From: Phoenix dactylifera
Taxonomy: Eukaryota; Streptophyta; Magnoliopsida; Arecales; Arecaceae
Assembly: GCF_009389715.1 (NCBI RefSeq)
Contig: NC_052395.1
Span: forward strand, 25,531,482 to 25,595,481
Direction of reading: 5' to 3'
DNA length: 64,000 nucleotides
Below are positions 1 to 12,529 of the stretch, piece after piece; within the stretch, counting starts at the first letter, position 1, and each line of letters opens with the position of its first letter. The notes beneath the pieces were generated by a model that saw only the letters and a program-made list of their open reading frames with translations, did not search any database and was not told the origin of the DNA. The position numbers and the translations under genes are program-made.

Positions 1-198
1 TAAAATATTCATGGACGAAATATTTATGGATTTGTTGTTGATCTAATTCGAGATAAAAGACTTAATAAATTGAACAATTTTTTTTCAAAATAATTCGAGT
101 AGAAGCGGATTAGACTGGATCGATTTTTCTTTTTTTTTCGTCTTTTTTTTTGAAGCAATGCAAGCATGCATCAAGGTTATACTTATATCCCATATTAT

Positions 199-627
199 GG
201 GCTTATTTGGTTTGCGGGAAGATTCTTAGGAAGAGAATGCCTGGGAATGTACTTTTGGCATGTTTGATTAAACATGAAAAAGTGACAGATTTTCAGAGTG
301 CTTATGTTTGGTTGACCATCCACTTTTCTGGAAAAGTTAAGTGTAATTCCTATTATACCCTTAATAAAAATTACGCCTTTAATGCCTCTTTAATGCTGAA
401 GGAACTTTTTGGGAAAAAAAATAAAGATAGAGTGATTTCCACCTCATGAAAAAGTAACTTTCTCATGTTTCTTATGTGAAAGAATTTTCCATGAAACGTG
501 GGAATCATATTTTTATGTGAATACAATTTTTTGATTTTTTTTCTTTGGAAATTTCAATCAAATAAGAGGCTTTTTTTTTTTCGGTCATATTTTTTTCTAC
601 TTCTATTTCTGCGAACCAGACGTGCCC
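199..627. mobile_element. MITE, PIF/Harbinger-like, copy 1
   Basis: The left end GGGCTTATTTGGTTTGCGGG is inverted at the right end (GCGAACCAGACGTGCCC), and the element is flanked by the trinucleotide TAT on both sides (196-198 and 628-630). The interior is about 80 percent similar by eye to the element at 19125-19605, sharing the segments around CTTTTGGCATGTTTG and TTTTTGGGAAAAA. Terminal inverted repeats plus a 3-bp target duplication fit a Tourist/Harbinger-type MITE. The 99-codon open frame inside it is accidental. Confidence 0.75.
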
Positions 628-1893
628 TATAAAGTTAATGCATTATGAATTTATGGTCATAATTTTCTACAGTTTTTATCCTGAAATTGAAATTACTGGT
701 CTGACAACTAGTTGGCATCATTTGCCGACGCAGCATCTAGACCATTATGAGCCACATCATTTGCCGCTTTGACCTATTTTACTGCTGCGGTAAAACGCTG
801 TTCGAAGCTGCAATAACGGCATATAATTGCTTTAGATTGTTTATGATGCTTCAAATAATATAATCTTACACACCAATAATAATATTATAGTATTAAAAAA
901 TAATAGAATTTATACTATAAATTTTTAGAAAATAAAAAATAACAACTCCATCTGTAAGCTAGGTGTTATGTTTGTAAAGATGCAACGGTAGATAGCGGCG
1001 TACTGAAAAATAAATTTGAATTATATTTTACATACAAATAAATGATTGGCTTTTTTTAGCCACTCCAATTTTACTCATCAATTTACACAAAATTTAAAAT
1101 AATGTTTATGCGATTCATCGGCGGATTATATGAAACAAGATGAACCATTCTTTCGTCAAAAATACAATCCTACCTTACTGAAATATGGCATCAGTTTTCA
1201 TTTTTTTTATTTTTTTTGGTCCATAATTTTGATAATTAACAAGCCCTCTTCTTTTTTAAAAAAAATATGATTATTAGAATTTTATGGACCTTTTTTTACC
1301 CCAAATTTATTAATTCTTGCACCAAAACGGCACAACAGGAAGAAAACTGAGGTCGTTACCTCTTTCCGGATGGCCTCTTCCCACGTTTAGCTTGGAACGC
1401 TGTGTACCCTATGTTGTTCTTTTTGTCGTCTCGCGCATAAATTTCTTCCACGTGTGTGGAGTCCACGGCAGCATAACCGTCAGCACGTCCTGACAAATGC
1501 ATTCCGACCGATCGGTACGAAATCTTTGGTGCCATCCGAAGGGACATTAACGCCCCTGACAAAATGTCCACATCCACCTGTCTCATCATATACCTGTCTT
1601 TATTTTTCGGGCATGGCTGATAATTACCTGTACCTGCTTGATAGGCCCATCACAAAAAATCTAAATTATTAGCCTATCCGAAAAAATTTTATATCACCAA
1701 TCCACAACCATCCAATTAATATCTCACTCCTTATTCCTATTGGCTGGGCCTTATTTTAAATCGACATTTCTTAAAGCTTTATTTGACTACCAAGGACAGT
1801 TTTGCGAGGAAAATTTAGCCGTTTTCTGTTTCGAGATTGGCCAAAATCTTGTCCAAAATGGGGTGATCGGTGTGGATTTTATAGATGAGACGG
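628..1893. other. Intergenic, no gene recognised
   Basis: AT-rich sequence between the first MITE and the solo LTR. A short GC-richer stretch around 1350-1620 holds overlapping small open frames on both strands, none of which I recognise. No splice-supported coding region, RNA gene or clear transposon end was seen. Confidence 0.4.
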
Positions 1894-4368
1894 TGATAAG
1901 TGCTTAATAATATATAAATTAATCTCTTTCTTATAGCACTTATTATTATTTTAATACACATATTTTGTAAATTTAATCATAAAAATATGTATTTTTCTTC
2001 ACCACTGTATCATTGCATTATTAATAATAATTTGAGTTTGATTAATTTTATCATATTGATCGAGTCTAATGTGTGCAGGTCCAGTCAAATTCTATCATAT
2101 TCCGTTCACGGATTAGTCCCATTAGTCCCCATGTCGCCCACGTGTGGATTAGTCGCTATTCCAATTTCCTTTCCTCTCATGTTGCACTCATATACACCAG
2201 CTGTCTCCTCCTTATCATGTCCGTGGATCAATCCTCAGCTCGTATGCATGTCGTTCGGGTCCACGAACAGAATTGGGTCCTCAAAATAAAGCCAGTCCCA
2301 TGCTTCCCAGGCGTCTGTTCCCAAGCCAATCTAGCCACACTCAGTTTCATTCCTCCCGTAATGCATGCAGAGCCTCCATCGTCCGCGGATCCTCTTCTTC
2401 TTCCGCAATAAGTCCCAGATCTCCTCCCGCGTCCGAGCATCCGCGCGTCCATCTATACTCCCATGAGTTGGATTCGTTCCAACCGTATCATCCTTCCCAA
2501 GCTTATCCTCCCAGTATCCCACGTTCGGCCGACCGCATTAGATCTCCCGTCCAAAGAATAGAGCCGTGTCTTTTCTCTTCCGAATCAAGCCAGTTTTCTT
2601 CCGGATTGATCCCAATCAAATGCATAGCATCCACCGGCCAATCCCGTTCACATTCCATCGTCCACAAATTCCGATCCAGCCGTTCCTCATCATCTCTTCA
2701 TAACGCTTTCCGGATTCATCCCAGCATTCCGTGATCCAACTCCTTCCGCGTCCAAAGAACAACCAGCCGAGATCCCCTCTTTCCTTCTCCGAATCTCCCA
2801 GCTCACGAATCGTTTCTTCCCCCCCCATCCACGTAATTCTTCCCACACATTACAACCTCCCGGATTGACCCCAGCGAACCATGAGTGATCTCCCGTATCC
2901 ACGAACCAAATCCACACGATATTCCCCTCCTTCGAAACAGAGCCCAGCAATTTTCTGCGATCCACCTTCATCCCATCCGCTTCCTTCCGCGACCGGGTAC
3001 TCCGCGATCCACCCCTATCTCGTGGCCATCCAGATGAGCATCCCAGACTTCAACCATCCCGTGAATTCCTCCCAAATTCCTCCCAGCGAATCCCCTGCAT
3101 CCCGGAACCGAGTCTTCTCTGCCTTGCTCTGCGTATCTTTCCCAAGCTTCCTCTTCTTCCGGAATGATTCCATTGCCCACAGGATAAGCTCCAACCTCAA
3201 ATCCCAGCTCCCGAGATCTTCGCTCAGTGCAACAAGTTCAACAAATCTTAGGATCCCATCTTCATCGCTCACCGAACTCAGGATCCATTCGTTCCCAGCC
3301 GTCCCATGTGAAGTTTCGCGTCTAAGCTCCCTCCATGTCCACGAACAAAGCAGTGTAGACTTCTTCCGATCCAGCTGCAGTCGCACTTATTCCGGGATAC
3401 GATCGAGATCAGCCTTCATCCACGGATTGCATCCCATCCACCGTTCGCGAAGTCTCCCCTCTTACGCGTGTCTTCCAGCCATCCGGATTAGAGCCGCAAG
3501 TGATCCACCGCGTCCAAAGATCAAGGATCAGTGTCATCTATCTGCCTTATCCCGCTTCCCTTCATCCTTATCCTTCACTCGGAACAAAGGAAGAAAGAGG
3601 GAGTTGGCAGCCTATATAAAGGGGAGTCAACGTGAACAGGGTGAGCAGCGGGGGGGCTAGTATCCAATATCCCATCGAGTACTTTATTTGGAGAGGAGAA
3701 AAGCCGGTGGAGGAAAGGAAGAAGAGCCAGACGTGATGGAAGCCTCCTGCACTGCTGCCGTCCACCACTGCATGAAAGCCTAGGCTATTCACTAGAGCAG
3801 GATGAAGCTCTAACAAAGGCGACAACGGTTTTTGTATTTTTTTTATTTCGTTCTTGGAATTGTATGAACTTATTTTGATCCAAATAAATATTTTTTTATA
3901 TCATATTTGAATTCTGTGATTTTAAGTATGATGTTTATACAATTGTTCTTCATCATCACTAAGTAAAAATAAGATAGTTCATGCTTAAAGAAGATGCAGT
4001 GTGCTGCCACCTTAGATTAGGGTAGACATTTCATGCTAACTGAAGATGGACTATGCTTAAATTACTTTGGTGAAATTTTATTCGAATGCTTAGTAGGCTT
4101 ATAGCCAATTTGCATAAAAATCCAAGAATGAAATAAAATATAATTAACCATTATTGCTATGTTAGTGATGAATTCCTTGTCCTAGCTTCTTTTATTCATA
4201 TCATTTTTAATTGCATTTCGCTTAAATTATTTAGTTCAATAGTATTCACAAATTTTTTTTTAAAATATTTTTAAGAAAACAACTGTACCCCAATCCCTGT
4301 GGATCGATATCCGTAATCACTATTCTACAAGGTACGTGCTATTGCGTAGTCTTTAAAGTTGACTATCA
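1894..4368 (+). mobile_element. Solo LTR, Ty3/Gypsy Tat/Ogre-like
   Basis: The block starts TGATAAGTGCTTAATAATAT and ends CTATCA, giving the TG...CA ends of an LTR. The flanks are GACGG (1889-1893) and GATGG (4369-4373), a 5-bp target duplication with one mismatch. A TATA box (TATATAAA, 3613-3620) lies about 70 percent along, followed by GGGGAGTCAACG. The tail has the phrase CCCTGTGGATCGATA and TACGTGCTATTGCGTAG, familiar from long LTRs of the Tat/Ogre group. No primer-binding site or gag/pol follows, so this is a solo LTR of 2475 bp. Its C/T-rich leader (2300-3600) creates a spurious 259-codon open frame. Assignment to Tat/Ogre is from memory of LTR style. Confidence 0.7.
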
Positions 4369-5942
4369 GATGGTCGGTTTGTTTTACATCCAAAACTCTT
4401 CTCTTATTCATATTGCAGAGGGATATGATCCATTTCCGCATCATGGAATTAAAAAGAAAAAGATAGAACGATGTCATCAATAGAGTCATGATGAGAGGAA
4501 CAAGGGAGTAATAAAAATTCACCTGCATATAATCTATTTTTGAGAGCCAACCATATAAAAATTTCATTATTTTGAGATACCCTCTTATACATCGGTCATC
4601 AGATTATTAGAAGCCTCATTAAATTGGCGAAAGTTGTGAATTCAAGTATCCCGATGGATAGGGTGCGACGATAAAGTAGTGGTCACCAAGCTAGTTTTTG
4701 ATTTCATCACAGCTTTGATAGATATAGTTGCATGTGGTCCGCACTATATGATAAGGTCATAATCCATCTTTGTATTGATTGCTTGGTAACCCCACAATCT
4801 TTCTGCAACAATTTCCCTACCCAAATGTTCCCATCAGGAGGATAATTTGGTGCACAATTTGTACGTATAGGACGGCATATTTTTGAGATGGAATGCAGTA
4901 TAAGTTCACTAGAGATGGGAAAGTTTGGAATGGAAAAATTCTGTGGCATTGCCATTAAATTACAAAGGGACTGAGGAGCTTGATAATTGTATGTTTTGTT
5001 GTTGCAAGTGAGGCTGCAGAGATTGCGAAGATAAACCGATCTGGAAACTCACTGGGAATTATTCCTTCTCGGTCAGGTCCTTCAACCAATTCCTCAGCCG
5101 AAGTAGAATATTATGCCCATTCTCATACGCTTAACCAGTTTAAATCTCTCCCTTTGTAATGCTTTGGGCTTGTAAGCTTTTAGCTTAATTATAATGTGAT
5201 TGCCGCAAAAGAAATTGGTTTGGGTGCTATAGTTTTCCAAATATTGCCATTATATGTCTCTCGTGCAAGTATTAAGTATCGTGTGCAATTTGAATAGATG
5301 AATCAACATAAATATTGATACAAATGGTGAAAGGAAAATATTATCCACTATTATTCTACAAAAGGTATTTAGCTTTTCTCTCCTTCTTGATCACTAAGAG
5401 TGACCAAGAGGTTATTGGATCAAGTCCCTCATACTGGTGTATGTTTAATATCTTATATCGGTTATATGCTGGTTAAATTTTGGTTATATATAAAGAGCCA
5501 AAAAAATCTGAATAGTACTTTTAGCTAAATTTTTTAGTGATATTTAAAACGAAGTAGTTTAAGAAATATTGCAGCACAAACCTAATAGGATTGACCATGA
5601 ATTAGTCGTAGTATTTATGTTTAGATTTAGACATTTGGTTTAGCGAAGATGATATGGCTTAAATGAAAAGAGTATGTAAAGATCTATCTGAATATATATT
5701 TATTTTAAAAATTTCAACCAAAGTATTTGGTAGTTTTTGTCAACAAACCTCCTCCCGTTTTCCACCAACTAAGCGAGTATTCAATATCTACCGTGACTTG
5801 CCATGCGTGCTTTATCTTGCTAAGATCATCCTATGTCAGATCCTCCTCGGAAACCTTGCTCTTGGCTATCTTTTGTGCTTTTTTGTACTGTGCATAGTAC
5901 TTACCCCTTAGAAATGAAGAAAAAAGGCATCATAATTATTTT
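4369..5942. other. Intergenic with decayed retroelement debris
   Basis: No intact gene. The only recognisable piece is the L1-like reverse-transcriptase C-terminal scrap at 5030-5106. The rest is AT-rich with stop codons in all frames. Confidence 0.4.
5030..5106 (+). pseudogene. LINE (L1) polyprotein 3' remnant
   Basis: The plus strand reads DKPIWKLTGNYSFSVRSFNQ followed by FLSRS. This is the pattern (D..W..s.tG.FSV.S.Y..L) at the start of the zinc-binding region downstream of reverse transcriptase in plant L1 elements. Nothing else of the element is legible and the frame ends soon after. It is a short truncated relic; the match is by pattern only. Confidence 0.45.
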
Positions 5943-6073
5943 ACCATGAACAACTCCTGCAAGCGTGACTGGATCGCCGGCAAGGAGGCGGATCATGAAG
6001 GCCATGAGGATGGAGGACGTGTCGTGGCCGGCGACCATGAGGAGCATTGCCTTTGTCCGCAATTTCGTATCAC
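5943..6073 (-). pseudogene. Cytochrome P450 I-helix fragment
   Basis: On the minus strand the frame reads AMLLMVAGHDTSSILMAFMI then RLLAGDPVTLAGVVHG. AGHDTSS is the oxygen-activation motif (A/G-G-x-D-T-T/S) of the I helix of plant P450s, and LLAGDP is the conserved segment just after it. The style resembles the CYP716/CYP728/CYP90 clan. No haem-binding loop or neighbouring exon is present, and the frame hits stops on both sides, so this is a captured or decayed fragment. It is GC-rich against AT-rich surroundings. A tandem repeat of about 28 bp (CCCTCTTTCCAGTCC twice, 6071-6125) lies next to it. Confidence 0.6.
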
Positions 6074-7270
6074 AGGAGCCCTCTTTCCAGTCCTTATCGC
6101 AGGGGCCCTCTTTCCAGTCCGAATATAATTAAGCATATAATGTCAAAAGAGACTCTTCCTCAAAGGCAGCACCACCTTATAACGACAGAAATATAATGAC
6201 AAGGATGTGAGCTTTGTGCCTCTGTTTGACTGTTTTCGATGCCGAGATTTGGATGTCCATGAGTACACTAATTTTGGATCAGCCTAGGAAAAATAGATCT
6301 TGCATTAATCGTGACAGAGAATAAATTTTGGCATGATGGCGACTGCGCCTGCCAATGCCCACAGAAGGCCCAGACTCTGGGCAATCATGGGGATGCCTAA
6401 AGAGCCTAACAGAACTAACAAGGCAAGGAACAGAACTAACAAGATCAAAGCGGCCATCTGAGTGAGTGAGAGAGAGAGAGAGTTTGGGGGCTTAGGAGAT
6501 GGTGAGTATGTGGATTAGAGACTTCAAGAGAGACAGGATGAGGCTAAGCTTACGAGTTTGGTGTTTTAGATTGATTTACGGAATTGTTGTGGTCCAAAGC
6601 TAACAGGTTCTGTGAATAGATAGAAATGGCTACCAGCTTCAAACATAATGAAAAGAAAAAGAAATGAAAGCCAATTTAGGTCCCAGAAACAATTGCCTGC
6701 TTGAGCCAATCCATGCTCAAACCGCGCTGTCATTCAGGATAATAGAACTGGCATACAAAGAAAGACCGGAAGTTTGATGGTGCATTTATGCAGTTCTCGT
6801 CAGCAGGAGAAGGAACACTAAAAGCCAAGCAGTAGTGAATCCAAAGATCAACGAATTGAACCTAAGAAATAAGGATGACTTTCCACAAGCAGATGCCTCA
6901 GTTGAAGACGTCCAGAGAAAACGAAGAAGGATTGCCTTGGTTGGTACCATGACCACATATTGGCAAAATAAAAAACTGGAATGCAAAGTTGTCTCATATT
7001 CTTGATAAAAAACAGCATCTACCTTAAAAGGATGTTCGGTTTAATGAAATCATCACAATGACAAGATAAACAATCTGATGGGTCTATCTATAACTTCCAT
7101 TTTCTTTCAGCACAAAGACCAAACATATAAAACATGTGCGCCATTTAGATATGACCGTATCCTTCAGCAACTAACACAACTGAGAAAACTTACAACCGAG
7201 AGCCTGATTCAGGTTATCATGTCACTTCCCCTGTAGTATGTTGTATGCTTGAAATGTCAAGTCGACACGT

Positions 7271-10200
7271 TTACTCTGGCTTGGATGGGATATGATTGCC
7301 ACCAGTAGCAATCTTGTAAAGATAGAATCCAGACATAAGTGCACTGCAAGGAAACCCCAATGTTCAGGATGTGACGCATTGTCTAATTAACACTTACATT
7401 AAACATAAAGCATGATCATGTGATGCTAACAGAAAAAAAGGAGAACAAATAAGCCTCCAGAAAAACCCATATACATCCCATTTTCCAAAAGTTTATGAAC
7501 CCAAAGATAATAATCAGTCAGGGAGCAGGCAACAGTAAGTTGAAGTCTGAAGATATATTTATACTTGAACAATGGTGTAGCAATATTTGCTGTCTCTTAG
7601 CTCGCGGAAAAAGGATTTCAAACAAATGTTCTGCTTAATTTTGACTTCTTCGTAGTGTCAGGAACTTGAATTGATTTCTGCAGTAATCTGATGCTAAATT
7701 TTATTGTAATTAGGAAAATGGGAAAGGGAAAGCTTTCTCAGAGTTAAGAAGTGGGAGACATTGATTTATTTTCCAGTTTCACAGTAGTAAATAGGGTAGT
7801 TTCTAAATTTGCAGACAATTAGTTGCTTGGCACAAGATTTTGTTGGCTGGATCTGCAAATGTTAACTATTAAATATAACGTTTCAACAGGTCCTCTGGTA
7901 CTTGTTTAATTCGCTTGCCAATACTCAACTGGGAAAAAAAAATGAATGAATGAAAGAAAAAACTCAAAAAGATTCTAGCTTTACCCCATATCAACCTGTG
8001 CAGCTCCATATGTGGATTCAACAACATCATGTTTTCTAGTTAATACTTTTAAGCTACTGTCTTAACACTGAGATAGCGAAGAGGTTGACACCAGCACAAA
8101 TCCTTTTCTTCAGAAAATACCAAACTCAAGTCTTAAGTTGCCAGAAGAATCCTAAGGTGTTTCTCATTTGATGTGTGTAGGAGCATGCCTGTGTAAAGAG
8201 AAATTGTTTTTGATTTGACTCTATTCTTAATAAATGTTTTTAATTACAGAAGATGCCTGCATCATTTTGTTAACCAAAATGGAACTCCAAAACTTCTAGC
8301 CACAATCAACCTTTACAATGACAATACCATCAACAGATTACAAGCCATACATTCTCAGCCTAGTTCCCACCTAAATATTCAACAATCAATTATAAAAAAG
8401 AAACACAGTGCCTATGTAACTTGAGCATTTGAGTTTCAGGAATTCTGTACGGATTTTGTAAATTTTTTATGTGCATGTATGTCTATTGTCGACTGATGTC
8501 TTATATAACTGTGATAAAAAGGGGATAAAATATGTTAGTTGATATGTGCATGCGTGTGTGTCCATATACATGATTTAATCGAACGAATAAGGAGTAGCAG
8601 AGCCCTGCAAGTGGATGGCACCTAGTGAGGTGTCCGATTCATGGACCAGTGAGTTGGTGAAAACCAGTAATAAAAACTAATGTACAAAAATGTGATGGAT
8701 ATCAATGGCAAACTGAATAGATATTCAACCAAACGAACCTGAGAGCTGCAACTACTCCAGCTGGCATTATCTTGGACGTTTCAAGGTATCTTTGCCCCAT
8801 AAGATATGTTAATACTAGGGCACAAACTGGGTCACAGAAAATAACAAGAAGATAAATGTCAAACAACAGAGGGGAGGAAATAATAACCAGAAGGGGGGAA
8901 AAGAAAAAGAAGAATGTTCGTTTTCTGGGCCTAGTACCGCCAACAAATTAAACAAGAGTCAAGAGTCAGTCAATATCAGATCAAGAAGGTAATTGTCAAA
9001 CAATTAATAGGGACAAATTAATAACAACCAGAGCATAGAAAACAAGATTAAAAAAACAGGTCGGAAAACAAGTTGATTGTTTTCCATATCAGGTCCTTCT
9101 TGTTTAAAATAGTGCTTCTGATATCTGAAGGAAATGCTTTTGTCCGTTCAGAGTGAAAAGTAACACAATCATGTTACCACTTTTCAAAGTTGTCCAATGA
9201 ACTCTTAAAATAAGCAAGACTATCTAATCTCTAGTTCAGATGCTAAAGATAATAGCATTTATTCTAGGATATTAAAGTTACATAGAGCACCTCTATCTTT
9301 CTTCCTTTTTTTTCAGAGAGACAGAGATGCCAACTATCAAATTCAAGTCTTGTTCACATCTCTCTCTCCCTCTCTTCTCAAAGCAATACCCAGGATTTGA
9401 CCCCTAGACCTCCTAAAGGGAAGCCGTTACAGGTGCAGTGCCAACCAACTGTGCTAACAGTTGTTGGTTCAGTCTTGTTCACATCACATCACCTATTCTT
9501 GTTAAGTTGAATGGTGTTAAGGTGAAGAGGATCAGCAACCACCAGTTTCAAGTTTGTGTGTTTTAAATATTTTGACAAAATGGTATTCATTTTCAGTAGT
9601 TTAAATGAAGAAGAAAAACAGAATACCATGACAATTAGTATATATTTTAAGTCTTGTCAAATCAAATTACAAACACATTTGACCCTACTACCGTTATAAA
9701 ATGGAACATAAGGAAGCTACAATAAGAAATAGACAGGCAACATTTTCAAATTTTGAAGCCACTTAAACCAGAGATTTGCTCTAGCTGAAACTTAAAATGA
9801 AGACCTTGACTCTACTAGCAAGTCACCAATTCCAAAATTCTAATGGCAAATTCAACTGAACACAACATTGATATCAAAGGACACACGGTGAACACCAATG
9901 TGCATCATGATTTTCAGACTTTAAGGCAATTATCTACTGTTTGGTGCAAGAGAGATCCTAATCCAAAAGTAGCAACAAAACAAATACCTAGGTTACTGCA
10001 AACTTACGAAGGCAATAAACAATTCTCAAATAGAGTTAGTGGATATATAATCAAAACTGAACATGATGCAATGTTGGAAACTATCAAGAAATTGTTAGAC
10101 TATAATAGATGAATGAGAAAATAGGCTGCAAAATGACCCACTTGAAATGGTGCTTCTTAGAAGAGGTGTGTCTCTTCAAAAGAGTTGCATCAAAAGAGAT

Positions 10201-12529
10201 GCATCTATTCATTTGAATAGATGCATCTTTTCATTGCATCTTTGTATGGATGCATCTTTTCATTTAAAAGACATGACTATTAGCATGAAATACATGACTA
10301 TTCATAGGGATATGTCTATTCATTTGAATAGAAAAGACATGTCTCTTCACTTGGTGTCTGTTCTGAAAAATCACCATGAACTCTATAAATAGAGCCTTCC
10401 TCCAACCATTCCAGACACCGAATCTTTCCAATTCATCTAGTTTTCTCATTCTAGAGTTATTAGAGAGCATTAGTGAGTTCATTCAAAGAGAGTACAAAAA
10501 CTCAGTTTTTAGTTCGCCGAACAAACAAATTGATGTGCACCTTTTGTTTGTAAAGATCATTGTATCCTGGGAGGCAGACGCTCAAGAGATCCAAAGCACC
10601 TGTGTGGAGGGCGAAATCTGTCTTGAGGACATAGTGTCAAACACTAGTCTTGATCTTACATAGTTGAATCTTCATTTAAGGTCAGATTTATTTATTCATC
10701 TGTTTATTATTTAATTTATTTTACAAATTCACAATACACACATCCGACAGAAATAGAATCATTTCCATCAACAATATGCTTATGATAAAAGTGCGAAAAA
10801 CATAATCCTTTTCTTTGATAGAAAGGGTCCACGGGCATTAGGCTATACAACGGGGGTAGCCCTCTCCCAAATACCTTCAACCCCCCAAATCCTAGTGAAG
10901 GCAAGATTCAACACAGGTCATTTGGTACAACCGCCAAATACTTTACCAACCTGATAAGCTAGCACCTTCAAAAATATTATCTATTGAAAATTGTCATCTT
11001 TATAATTATATGACTGCCAAGGCATACAAGAAGACCACTTCTCAAGCAGAAGATATAACTTAATCATGAGCTACAAACAAGAATCCAATTTGGGGATCGA
11101 AGCATATTTTGTTATCATCACCGTATATTTTAGATATTTACGAAGACACAAACTCAGATATTCAATCTTGTCAAAATTCCTTATGTTCACCCCCAAAGCT
11201 ACCTTTACCAAGCTAGTAATATTTTCAACATATCTCAACTTGCCACATTCAATCCCAAGTCCCGAGAGAAATCTGCACCACCCATCATGGTCCTAGACTT
11301 CAGATATGTCTGGCAGTCATAATCCAGGATCAGAAATTTCTCAAGCTAACACCTAGAAGTTGATTCAGGTACAATGATGATGTAAGTTTCCTGGCTACTA
11401 TGAAGCCTTTGGATGCTACATCAGGCATCTCCATCCCATCACAACTATGATTGAGCATCCACACAAGGTTTTGCGATTGCCAATATTGGGAACAATTTTG
11501 CACTTTTATACCACTCAAGATAAATATGAAACAGCCTCCACTTAAGTGATACAGGACCCTCTTAGTCCTTCATAATTCCCTTCTTCAAAATGCTCTTTGC
11601 TCTTTAGAGATCCATCCATAATTCAACCCTATCTAGAAAAAATTCCGAATAACATTCCATAAAATATCCCTGAAGAGTTGTTTCACCATTGGCGCCCGGC
11701 ACTTACACTTCCTAGTATACTGCCCTTTAAATTTCAAGCTTCACACCTAGTGTCTCCTTTGCTTCCTTTGCCAGAGATCCAACTTAGAAAATGCATCACC
11801 TAGCCAACATCTCATAAATATGCTAAAATTTCCTCTTTGATTGCCAAAAAAAAAAAAACTTTGCAGTACTAAGAGAGTTAAATTAGACACGGTGATGAAG
11901 GCTTTCGAGACGTTTGAGTCTATACAAACTTCACAGAGCAGCTTCTACTTCCTCCATGAACATATGAATGTTAAAAATCATCAATCATTCTATGTCACGG
12001 GAAGCTTCTATAAGAGCGAAAAGGTGTTAAAAAGGATAATAGAGATTCCTCGATCAATTGCAATGTAACTAGACCTTGCCATTTATCATATTTTGAACAG
12101 AATATCAATTATTTGGCTCATAAATCTATTGATCGATCGCTTCCACGGTATACAGTAAAACATAATTCAACAAAATCAATCTCCCCTGCAGTCCAAAAAT
12201 CTCGATCTACAACGCAAATATCAGCAAAAAAAAAAAAGCAATAAAATCCGTTATCAAAAAGAAATTAAAAGAAGGGAAATGGACTGAGGAATTGTGAGAG
12301 GCCGGAATTAGCCAATTGAGAGTTGCATACCGGTCTCGAGGATCAAGGCAATGTAGGAATTACGGCGCTTCTCGAAGGCCTTGAGGCTGAGGAAGCCGGC
12401 GAGGAGGAGGAGGAGGCCGGAGCCCGCGCCGCCGGCGAGCGACGCCGTGCTGCCCCTCCGCGCGTAGCCCACGAGTCCTCCCACCAGGACCAGGAGCCCG
12501 TACGGGATCGTGAAGCAGAAGTCGTGCAT
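7271..12529 (-). CDS. TMEM14/FAX-type fatty acid export-like membrane protein
   Basis: Three exons on the minus strand, 12331-12529, 8739-8826 and 7271-7343, join through GT/AG sites into 119 codons plus TAA (360 nt). The protein begins MHDFCFTIPYGLLVLVGG, continues GGAGSGLLLLLAGFLSLKAF and ends GGNHIPSKPE. It is a small protein of about four hydrophobic segments, the usual size for the TMEM14 (UPF0136) family. Plant members are the FATTY ACID EXPORT (FAX) proteins; this one, with no plastid transit peptide, looks like the short FAX5/FAX6 type thought to act in the endomembrane system. The ATG is the first in frame and matches the family start. Intron 1 (8827-12330) contains a SINE and a Copia-like LTR; intron 2 is 7344-8738. 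Substrate and location are family inference. The reading frame is intact. Confidence 0.92.
9361..9470 (-). mobile_element. tRNA-derived SINE with 15-bp target duplication
   Basis: On the minus strand the element carries a polymerase III A box (TAGCACAGTTGGT, plus-strand 9444-9456) and B box (GGTCAAATCC, 9393-9402) with tRNA-like spacing, and ends in a GA-rich tail. It is bracketed by the perfect direct repeat AGTCTTGTTCACATC at 9346-9360 and 9471-9485. The perfect target duplication shows retroposition. At 110 bp it is short for a plant SINE. It sits in FAX intron 1, in sense orientation to that gene. Confidence 0.75.
10072..10749 (+). mobile_element. Copia-like solo LTR in FAX intron 1
   Basis: The segment starts TGTTGGAAAC and ends ATCCGACA, which are inverted LTR ends. 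It holds a TATA box (CTATAAATAGAG, 10382-10393) and the downstream phrase TGTATCCTGGGAGGCA, common in the leader of Copia-type LTRs. The upstream portion repeats GATGCATC and GACATG words. No clear target duplication, no primer-binding site and no coding domain follow, so it is a solo or degraded LTR, antisense to the host gene. The 95-codon frame within it is accidental. Confidence 0.5.
10750..12330. other. Rest of FAX intron 1, no gene recognised
   Basis: AT-rich intronic sequence. A minus-strand stretch around 11040-11520 has leucine-rich-looking short frames but many stops, and I could not assign it. No RNA gene seen. Confidence 0.4.

Noticed and set aside
2881..3660. 259-codon open frame, plus strand
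   Set aside because: Lies in the C/T-rich leader of the solo LTR and spans its TATA box. Composition is Ser/Pro/Arg-rich from repeated TCC words, with no family resemblance.
9393..9458. Functional tRNA gene
   Set aside because: A and B boxes are present but no intact acceptor stem or anticodon arm can be drawn, and flanking target duplications mark a SINE.
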